DNA of 8,614 nucleotides from positions 1 through 8,614 of the forward strand of contig CAMWJQ010000153.1 of the NCBI GenBank assembly GCA_947174615.1. Reading direction: 5' to 3'. Numbering within the stretch: the first letter of the stretch is position 1; each line of letters begins with the position of its first letter. The translations under genes and the position numbers were made by a program. Positions 1 through 4,777 of the stretch are shown piece after piece. The stretch is from an uncultured Lachnospiraceae bacterium (GTDB lineage: Bacteria; Bacillota; Clostridia; Lachnospirales; Lachnospiraceae). The notes beneath the pieces are model-generated. The model was not told where the DNA came from and did no database searches. It saw only the letters and a program-made list of their open reading frames with translations.

Positions 1-700
1 ATATAATATGCAGCGCGATCTCGAAGAAAATAATAAGCAGCTCAATCTTGTAGTGGCGCGTCAGATGGAGAAGCTTCGAATAGAACAGAAAAATATCATG
101 ACAGCATTGGCTAGACTTGTTGAGAGCAGGGAAAATGTGTCAGGTTCGCATTATAAAAATATTCTGTACAACAGCCGTATTCTTGCAGAGGGCATGCAGC
201 TCTCACCTAAGTTTGAGGATGAAGTATCAGATGATTTTATAGATACAATCGAATCCAGTGCGGGACTTCATGATATCGGAAAGCTCATGATACCCGATCG
301 GATTCTTCTCAAAAATGCACCGCTTGACGAGGAAGAACGCAAGGTAATGTGCACGCATGCAGAGCTTGGAGCCAAGACCCTCAATGATATCTATGAAGGC
401 GTTGAAAAAAATGATTTTGTAGAGATGGCGATTGACATCGCTTGGTATCATCATGAGTGCTGGGATGGTTCTGGCTATCCAAAGGGTTTAAAAGGAAAGG
501 AAATTCCATTGTCCGCGCGCATTGTAAAGGTTGTGGATGTGTTTGATGCCATGATCAGCGAGCGGCGGTACAAGAAACCAATTCCGCTTGAACAGACGCT
601 TGCATATATGCAGGAAAAGTCAGGAACCATCTTTGACCCGGATATTATTCGTGTATTTATGCGGATTTACCGCAATTTTAAAGGAATAAAAACGGATTGA
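1..700 (+). CDS. HD-GYP domain protein, 5'-truncated by the window edge (predicted cyclic-di-GMP phosphodiesterase)
   Basis: The frame is open to the left edge with no stop, and the first ATG (position 8) has no visible Shine-Dalgarno, so the true start probably lies outside the window. Numbering from that ATG, residues 1-30 look like a charged coiled-coil linker (LEENNKQLN...) of the kind that joins a receiver or sensor domain to HD-GYP. The HD-GYP domain follows: a VESRENVSGSH motif (38-48), the HD pair H88-D89 in GLHDIGK, H117, HHE at 148-150, the GYP signature at 156-158 in DGSGYPKGL, and VVDVFDAM around D177. In this family these residues bind metals and hydrolyse cyclic-di-GMP to pGpG or GMP. 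All main motifs are present, so the domain is probably active, which is inference. The missing N-terminus would show whether it is a response regulator. No convincing terminator follows the stop codon, so read-through into the next gene is possible. Confidence 0.88.
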   Translation, partial: YNMQRDLEENNKQLNLVVARQMEKLRIEQKNIMTALARLVESRENVSGSHYKNILYNSRILAEGMQLSPKFEDEVSDDFIDTIESSAGLHDIGKLMIPDRILLKNAPLDEEERKVMCTHAELGAKTLNDIYEGVEKNDFVEMAIDIAWYHHECWDGSGYPKGLKGKEIPLSARIVKVVDVFDAMISERRYKKPIPLEQTLAYMQEKSGTIFDPDIIRVFMRIYRNFKGIKTD

Positions 701-746
701 TAATTATGACAGTTTAGTAAAAATATACCATTCATAAAACTTTAGA

Positions 747-872
747 CTCCGTTAATACTAGGATTAAGACAAGCGGCAGGAAATATTCAATCAGCCAGAG
801 GTGTTATATCACAGTTGGCAGCAAGCTTGTCTTTGAAGATAGATTATAATAGAAAGAAAATGATTAACGGAG
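747..872 (+). promoter_or_regulatory. Candidate structured leader that could sequester the SASP ribosome binding site
   Basis: Two nested inverted repeats are visible. CTCCGTTAAT (747-756) is perfectly complementary to ATTAACGGAG (863-872), which contains most of the SASP Shine-Dalgarno. Inside it, AAGACAAGC (766-774) is perfectly complementary to GCTTGTCTT (825-833). Within that, 794-819 can form a hairpin: GCCAG/TTGGC with one G-U pair, a symmetric AG/AG internal loop, GTG/CAC, and a six-base loop. It matches no riboswitch class that I recognise. The structure would exist only on RNA begun upstream of 747, such as read-through from the HD-GYP gene. RNA begun near 857 would lack the anti-SD arm. 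Folding was judged by eye only. Confidence 0.35.
821..850 (+). promoter_or_regulatory. Possible sporulation (sigma-G-like) promoter of the SASP gene
   Basis: GATTATA at 842-848 differs by one base from the sigma-G -10 consensus CATWHTA. GCAAG at 821-825 matches four of five positions of the -35 consensus GHATR, though the 16-base spacer is slightly short. The same place also contains a perfect TATAAT (845-850), but no good sigma-A -35 stands at the right distance; TTGGCA at 815-820 is 24 bases away. SASP genes of this type are normally transcribed by sigma-G in the forespore, which favours the first reading. The predicted transcript would start near 857 with a very short leader. Confidence 0.38.
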
Positions 873-882
873 GTAAAAAATT

Positions 883-1089
883 ATGTCAACACAGAGCAGA
901 TCAAACAGAGTAGAAGTTCCAGAGGCAAAGGCAGCATTGGACCGTTTCAAGACAGAGGTAGCATCAGAGCTTGGTGTAAACTTAAAGGAAGGCTACAATG
1001 GTGATCTCACATCCCGCGAAGCAGGAAGCATCGGCGGCGAGATGGTCAGAAGAATGGTAAAGAGCTATGAGGAGTCTTTAAACAAATAA
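883..1089 (+). CDS. Alpha/beta-type small acid-soluble spore protein
   Basis: This 68-residue protein matches the alpha/beta SASP family in length and motifs. Family members coat forespore DNA, shift it towards an A-like form, protect it from UV and chemical damage, and supply amino acids during germination. Residues 24-31 (TEVASELG) match the cleavage site of the germination protease GPR, expected to cut between E25 and V26. Residues 42-59 (LTSREAGSIGGEMVRRMV) correspond to the conserved C-terminal DNA-binding half with the glycine-rich turn. The start is supported by GGAGG at 869-873, nine bases before the ATG. The gene appears to be a single unit: its own promoter candidate lies just upstream and a strong terminator just downstream. 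The family call is firm, but genomes carry several paralogues, so no specific ssp symbol is given. Confidence 0.95.
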   Translation: MSTQSRSNRVEVPEAKAALDRFKTEVASELGVNLKEGYNGDLTSREAGSIGGEMVRRMVKSYEESLNK

Positions 1090-1109
1090 GACGAAATCAG
1101 AACATGGAG

Positions 1110-1141
1110 CGGGATGTAGTTTGATACTACATCCCGTTTTT
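1110..1141 (+). terminator. Intrinsic terminator of the SASP gene
   Basis: CGGGATGTAGT (1110-1120) and ACTACATCCCG (1126-1136) form a perfect 11-bp stem with a five-base loop, followed directly by five Ts (1137-1141). It begins 20 bases after the SASP stop codon and separates that gene from tig. Confidence 0.94.
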
Positions 1142-1172
1142 AGGTGTTTTTTACAGTTTTTAAAAAATTATC

Positions 1173-1201
1173 TTTTATTTTTCTAAAGCCTATGCTATAA
1201 T
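1173..1201 (+). promoter_or_regulatory. Extended -10 sigma-A promoter of tig
   Basis: TGCTATAAT (1193-1201) is a perfect extended -10 element (TGN plus TATAAT). The -35 region 17 bases upstream (1173-1178, TTTTAT) is a poor match to TTGACA, which fits dependence on the extended -10. The preceding 40 bases are rich in A and T tracts and could act as an UP element. Transcription is expected to start near 1207-1209, giving a leader of about 100 bases before the tig ATG. Confidence 0.72.
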
Positions 1202-1212
1202 TGTAAAATGAC

Positions 1213-1234
1213 TGTAACTGTTACAAATAACAGT
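1213..1234 (+). promoter_or_regulatory. Dyad at the start of the tig transcript (operator-like or 5' hairpin)
   Basis: Two overlapping symmetries occur here. TGTAACTGTTACA (1213-1225) is a 6+1+6 palindrome, the size of a small repressor half-turn operator. ACTGTTA (1217-1223) and TAACAGT (1228-1234) form a 7-bp stem with a CAAA loop. Both sit about 5-25 bases after the predicted transcription start. That position would suit a repressor site or a 5' stem-loop that slows mRNA decay. I do not recognise the regulator. It does not match CIRCE or the CtsR heptad repeat. Confidence 0.4.
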
Positions 1235-1287
1235 GGACAAAATGAGTGCGAAAATATATTCATAGCAGGTATCATTGCATGATAGTC

Positions 1288-1294
1288 GAGGAGG
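1288..1294 (+). promoter_or_regulatory. Ribosome binding site that fixes the tig start
   Basis: GAGGAGG lies 11 bases before the ATG at 1306. A longer in-frame reading from a GTG at 1246 has no Shine-Dalgarno and would add 20 residues that do not resemble a trigger factor N-terminus. A 6-bp hairpin (TATCAT at 1270-1275, ATGATA at 1279-1284) sits just upstream of this site. Confidence 0.85.
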
Positions 1295-1305
1295 AAATAG
1301 GACAA

Positions 1306-2592
1306 ATGAGTTTACAGGTAGAAAAGTTAGAAGGAAATATGGCTAAGCTTACAATAGAAGCATCGGCAGAGGAGTTTGAGAAGGCGATTGAAAAGGCATA
1401 TCAGAAGAGTAAGAACAAGCTTAGTATTCCGGGATTTCGTAAAGGCAAAGTGCCGCGCAAGATGATAGAGCAGATGTATGGTAAGGAGATTTTCTTTGAG
1501 GATGCAGCAAATATTGTCATTCCTTCAGCGTATGCAGATGCCGTAGATGAATGCACAGAAGAGATTGTGTCACAGCCGACGATTGACATTGTACAGGCGG
1601 AAGCAGGAAAGCCGTTTATCTTCACGGCTGAAGTTGCGCTGAAGCCGGAGGTGACGCTTGGAAAATACAAGGGAATTGAAGTTGAGAAGGAAGATCTCAC
1701 AGTTACGGAAGAGGAGATTGATGCGGCGATCGACAGAGAGCGGGAAAACAATGCAAGGACAATCTCTGTAGAGGACAGGGCAGTACAGGATGGCGATACG
1801 GCAGTGCTTGACTTTGAAGGCTTTGTCGATGGCGCTGCATTTGAAGGTGGAAAGGGTGAGAATTATCCGTTAACCATTGGTTCAAATACATTTATTCCCG
1901 GATTTGAGGAGCAGTTGATTGGTGCGGAGATTGACAAGGAAGTGGAAGTGAACGTGACATTCCCTGACGATTATCAGGAGTCCACCCTTGCAGGAAAGCC
2001 GGCTGTGTTCAAATGTACGATCAAGGAAATCAAAGAGAAGGAGCTGCCTGAGCTTGATGATGAGTTTGCGAGCGAGGTATCTGAGTTCGACACGCTGGCT
2101 GAGTACAGGGAAGATGTGAAGAAAAATCTCACAGAGCAGAAGCAGGAAGAGGCAGAGAGTGCGAAGCAGGAAAAGGTAGTTGATGCGATCATTGAGGATG
2201 CGCAGATGGATATTCCAGAGGCGATGCTCACGACACAGCAGCGTCAGATGGCAGATGATTTTGCAAAGAGAATCCAGATGCAGGGAATTACAATTGATCA
2301 GTATTTCCAGTTTACGGGTCTTACAAAAGAGGCATTTTTCGAACAGTTAAAGCCTCAGGCAGAACAGCGGATCAAGTCAAGGCTTGTCCTTGAGGCAGTG
2401 GCAAAAGCTGAGAACTTTGAGGTGAGTGAGGAAGAGTATAAGGATGAGATCAAGAGAATGGCAGAGTCTTATCGCATGGAAGTGGATAAGCTGACAGAGA
2501 TGATCAGCGCTTTTGAAGAAAAGGCGATCAGAGAGGATCTCTGCATGAAGAAGGCATTAGATTTTGTTGTTGAGAATGCAGTAGAAGTATAG
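1306..2592 (+). CDS. tig: Trigger factor, ribosome-associated chaperone and peptidyl-prolyl isomerase
   Basis: Trigger factor docks on ribosomal protein L23 at the exit tunnel, shields nascent chains, and in most species isomerises proline bonds. The 428-residue length from the ATG at 1306 fits the family (about 425-435). The N-terminal ribosome-binding domain (about 1-115) carries the signature GFRKGKVP at 43-50. An FKBP-type isomerase domain spans about 160-245, starting QDGDTAVLDFEG and including FIPGFEEQLIGAE, with the usual aromatic and hydrophobic core. The C-terminal helical chaperone arms (about 250-428) are rich in E, K and Q. The gene heads the conserved protein-quality-control cluster and has its own promoter. 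An AT-rich stem-loop after its stop codon probably limits read-through into clpP. The frame is intact and nothing is abnormal. Confidence 0.97.
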   Translation: MSLQVEKLEGNMAKLTIEASAEEFEKAIEKAYQKSKNKLSIPGFRKGKVPRKMIEQMYGKEIFFEDAANIVIPSAYADAVDECTEEIVSQPTIDIVQAEAGKPFIFTAEVALKPEVTLGKYKGIEVEKEDLTVTEEEIDAAIDRERENNARTISVEDRAVQDGDTAVLDFEGFVDGAAFEGGKGENYPLTIGSNTFIPGFEEQLIGAEIDKEVEVNVTFPDDYQESTLAGKPAVFKCTIKEIKEKELPELDDEFASEVSEFDTLAEYREDVKKNLTEQKQEEAESAKQEKVVDAIIEDAQMDIPEAMLTTQQRQMADDFAKRIQMQGITIDQYFQFTGLTKEAFFEQLKPQAEQRIKSRLVLEAVAKAENFEVSEEEYKDEIKRMAESYRMEVDKLTEMISAFEEKAIREDLCMKKALDFVVENAVEV

Positions 2593-2635
2593 TTGATCTC
2601 GTATAAAATTTTATATCTGGAAGAAAATCTAAAAA

Positions 2636-2678
2636 AAATATAATAATTGTGCAGATGATTTGCACAATTATTATATTT
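2636..2678 (+). terminator. Long AT-rich stem-loop after tig, probable terminator
   Basis: The arms 2636-2653 and 2661-2678 are perfectly complementary over 18 bp, with a seven-base loop (GATGATT). A run of A residues precedes the left arm and the right arm ends in T-rich sequence, so it could end transcription on either strand. There is no clean T tract after the stem, and the G+C content of the stem is low, so termination may be partial. Confidence 0.65.
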
Positions 2679-2688
2679 GCGTTATACT
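2660..2688 (+). promoter_or_regulatory. Candidate upstream promoter of clpP
   Basis: TATACT (2683-2688) matches five of six bases of the -10 consensus. TTGCAC (2660-2665), exactly 17 bases upstream, shares only TTG with the -35 consensus. The -35 lies within the right arm of the tig stem-loop, so the terminator and promoter overlap. This is a sequence match only. Confidence 0.35.
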
Positions 2689-2712
2689 GATATTCAACAT
2701 AGTGTGGGACGT

Positions 2713-2739
2713 TTGACAAATAATAGGTGTTGTTATAAG
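2713..2739 (+). promoter_or_regulatory. Candidate proximal promoter of clpP
   Basis: TTGACA (2713-2718) is a perfect -35 hexamer and TATAAG (2734-2739) is a five-of-six -10, but the 15-base spacer is shorter than the preferred 17. One CtsR-like half (TTTGAC) overlaps the -35, without the second half expected of a CtsR operator. It may act together with the upstream candidate at 2660-2688. Confidence 0.4.
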
Positions 2740-2768
2740 GTCTCATATGGAAATCGGAGGTAAATTCC

Positions 2769-3370
2769 ATGAGTTTAGTACCATATGTTATTGAACAGAC
2801 AAGCCGCGGAGAGCGTTCGTATGATATTTATTCAAGATTACTAAAGGAACGTATCATATTTCTAGGAGAAGAAGTAAATGAGGTGACAGCAAGTCTTACA
2901 GTGGCGCAGTTATTGTTTTTGGAGGCTGAGGACCCGGAGAAGGATATCCAGCTGTATATCAACAGCCCGGGAGGTTCTGTTACGGCAGGCATGGCAATCT
3001 ATGACACGATGCGTTATATTAAATGTGATGTATCGACAATTTGTATTGGTATGGCAGCAAGCATGGGCGCATTTCTGCTTGCGGGCGTACAAAGGGGAAA
3101 CGGCTTGCGCTGCCTAACGCGGAGATCATGATTCATCAGCCGCTTGGCGGAGCGCAGGGACAGGCGACAGAGATTGAGATTGCCGCAAAACATATTCTGC
3201 GTACAAAGCAGAAATTAAACAGTATTCTGGCAGAGAACTGCGGTCAGTCGTATGATGTGGTCGCGGCGGATACAGAACGTGACAATTGGAAGTCGGCTGA
3301 GGAAGCTATGCAGTATGGTCTGATTGACAAAGTGATCACTGACAGGGCTGATGTGGCAGAAGACAAATAG
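2769..3370 (+). pseudogene. clpP: ATP-dependent Clp protease proteolytic subunit, frame broken by an apparent one-base deletion
   Basis: ClpP forms the barrel-shaped serine peptidase that degrades proteins fed to it by ClpX or ClpC. The start is clear: GGAGG at 2756-2760, eight bases before the ATG, and a normal N-terminus (MSLVPYVIEQTSRGERSYDI). The first frame reads through catalytic Ser98 (IGMAASMGAFLLAG), then diverges after about position 3086 and stops at 3131 (120 residues). The rest of ClpP continues in another frame from about 3089: TKGKRLALPNAE, IHQPLGG with His123, and ERDN with Asp172, ending at 3370. Adding one G near 3087 gives AGGTKGKR and a normal 200-residue protein with the full Ser-His-Asp triad. 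The flanking sequence is otherwise perfectly conserved in style, which suggests a sequencing error or a very recent mutation. Programmed slippage is a less likely alternative. As read, the product lacks two catalytic residues. Confidence 0.9.
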
Positions 3371-3404
3371 TTAGAGTGTGATTAGAACGATATAATTATG
3401 AGTA

Positions 3405-3411
3405 AAGGGAG
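3405..3411 (+). promoter_or_regulatory. Ribosome binding site that fixes the clpX start
   Basis: AAGGGAG lies seven bases before the ATG at 3419. The in-frame ATG at 3398 has no Shine-Dalgarno and would add seven residues (MSKGRKR) before the usual ClpX N-terminus, so 3419 is preferred. Confidence 0.75.
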
Positions 3412-3418
3412 AAAAAGG

Positions 3419-4687
3419 ATGGCTGGAAAAAGCACTGAAGGAAGGGTAAGATGTTCTTTCTGCAACAAAACACAGGATCAGGTTCGGAAGCTGATAGCAG
3501 GTCCATCCGGTGTTTATATCTGTGATGAGTGTGTAGATATCTGTGCAGACATTATAGAGGAAGAGTATGAGGAGGAGCAGATCGAGGGCGGCATCGACAT
3601 TAACCTCCTGAAGCCTGTTGAGATTAAGGAATTTCTCGATGAGTATGTGATCGGGCAGGAAGAGGCTAAGAAAGTATTGTCTGTAGCTGTATACAATCAT
3701 TATAAGCGTGTTATGGCTGAAAAAGATTTGGATGTCGAATTACAAAAGAGTAATATTATTATGATCGGACCAACAGGTTCTGGCAAAACATATCTGGCGC
3801 AGACGCTTGCCAAGATTATCAATGTTCCTTTTGCGATTGCGGATGCAACGACACTTACAGAGGCAGGTTACGTGGGAGAGGATGTAGAAAATATCCTTTT
3901 GAAGCTTATTCAGGCAGCAGATTATGATATTGAGCGGGCGCAGTATGGCATTATCTATATTGATGAGATTGATAAGATTACAAAGAAAAGTGAAAATGTC
4001 TCTATCACTAGAGACGTATCGGGCGAGGGTGTACAGCAGGCGCTTTTGAAAATTGTCGAGGGAACGGTGGCAAGTGTGCCTCCTCAGGGAGGAAGAAAGC
4101 ATCCGCATCAGGAATTGATACAGATTGACACCACGAATATTTTGTTTATCTGCGGCGGTGCTTTTGACGGTCTTGACAAGATTGTAGAGAACCGGCTTGA
4201 CCGCAAATCGATCGGGTTTAACAAAGATATTGCAGAGAAGACAACGAGAGATCTCGGGGCGGTATTCAAGGAAGTAACGCCTCAGGATTTGACAAAGTAT
4301 GGTCTTATTCCGGAGTTTGTCGGAAGAGTCCCTATCAATGTATCATTGGAGGGTCTTGATAAGAAAGCGCTTGTGAGAATATTAAAGGAACCCAAGAGCG
4401 CCCTGATCAAACAGTATCAGAAACTATTTGAGTTTGATAATGTAAAACTTTCCTTTGAGCCAGATGCGATTGATGCGATTGCAGAGAAAGCGTTGGAGAG
4501 AAAGACTGGAGCCAGAGGTCTGCGTTCCATCATGGAGAGCATCATGATGGATGTGATGTATGAGATTCCGTCGGATGACACGATTGAGAGTTGTGTAATC
4601 ACCAAGGAATCTGTGGAAGGAACAAGTCAGCCTTTTGTAGTACACCGTGAATCAATGAGTACAGAGCGAGAGAAAAAGGCGAGATAA
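3419..4687 (+). CDS. clpX: ATP-dependent Clp protease ATP-binding subunit ClpX
   Basis: ClpX is a hexameric AAA+ unfoldase that recognises tagged or damaged proteins and threads them into ClpP. At 422 residues it has normal family length. The N-terminal zinc-binding domain has C12, C15, C35 and C38. The AAA+ module follows: Walker A GPTGSGKT (117-124), pore-1 loop GYVGED (150-155), Walker B IIYIDEID (178-185), the RKH pore loop (226-228), the ClpP-docking IGF loop (265-267), the arginine-finger region EFVGRVP (299-305), and sensor 2 GARGLRS (364-370). All key residues are present. Only 48 bases separate it from the clpP stop, with no promoter seen, so the two are probably co-transcribed. The IGF loop shows this ClpX is built to dock with a ClpP, which makes the broken clpP next door notable. 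A strong terminator follows. Confidence 0.97.
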   Translation: MAGKSTEGRVRCSFCNKTQDQVRKLIAGPSGVYICDECVDICADIIEEEYEEEQIEGGIDINLLKPVEIKEFLDEYVIGQEEAKKVLSVAVYNHYKRVMAEKDLDVELQKSNIIMIGPTGSGKTYLAQTLAKIINVPFAIADATTLTEAGYVGEDVENILLKLIQAADYDIERAQYGIIYIDEIDKITKKSENVSITRDVSGEGVQQALLKIVEGTVASVPPQGGRKHPHQELIQIDTTNILFICGGAFDGLDKIVENRLDRKSIGFNKDIAEKTTRDLGAVFKEVTPQDLTKYGLIPEFVGRVPINVSLEGLDKKALVRILKEPKSALIKQYQKLFEFDNVKLSFEPDAIDAIAEKALERKTGARGLRSIMESIMMDVMYEIPSDDTIESCVITKESVEGTSQPFVVHRESMSTEREKKAR

Positions 4688-4706
4688 ATAATGAATGGAT
4701 TATAAG

Positions 4707-4733
4707 CGCCGCCTTATGAAAAGGCGGCGTTTT
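4707..4733 (+). terminator. Intrinsic terminator after clpX
   Basis: CGCCGCCTT (4707-4715) and AAGGCGGCG (4721-4729) form a perfect 9-bp GC-rich stem with a five-base loop, followed by TTTT (4730-4733). The stem can extend outward with a G-U pair and A-T pairs. The short T tract may allow some read-through into lon. No clear separate lon promoter is visible between this site and the lon ATG. Confidence 0.87.
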
Positions 4734-4777
4734 ATGCATATAGCAGGTATATGCCTGATTAGGAGAGGATATTATAG

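Noticed and set aside
701..746. Terminator or sigma-A promoter just after the HD-GYP gene (TTGATA at 697-702)
   Set aside because: No stem with a T tract was found, and the -10 region 17-18 bases after TTGATA (AAAATA or AAATAT) is a poor match.
1242..1265. Seven-codon upstream reading frame (ATG to TAG) in the tig leader
   Set aside because: It has no ribosome binding site and no regulatory peptide pattern, so chance is the better explanation.
1246..1305. N-terminal extension of tig from a GTG at 1246 (20 extra residues)
   Set aside because: There is no Shine-Dalgarno before the GTG, the extra residues do not resemble trigger factor, and a strong GAGGAGG precedes the ATG at 1306.
2602..2615. 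TATAAAATTTTATA palindrome after tig
   Set aside because: It is a 14-base AT-only palindrome without a loop in AT-rich sequence, expected by chance, and too weak to act as a terminator.
2706..2728. CtsR operator at the clpP promoter
   Set aside because: Only one TTTGAC-like half is present; the tandem heptad repeat typical of CtsR sites is missing.
3398..3418. Earlier clpX start at 3398
   Set aside because: It has no Shine-Dalgarno. AAGGGAG is well placed for the ATG at 3419, which gives the usual ClpX N-terminus.
4736..4757. Alternative small hairpins (GCATAT/ATATGC and CAGG/CCTG) in the lon leader, which could suggest a switch
   Set aside because: The stems are only 4-6 bp with little G+C. 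There is no recognised ligand-binding core and no sign of a designed switch.
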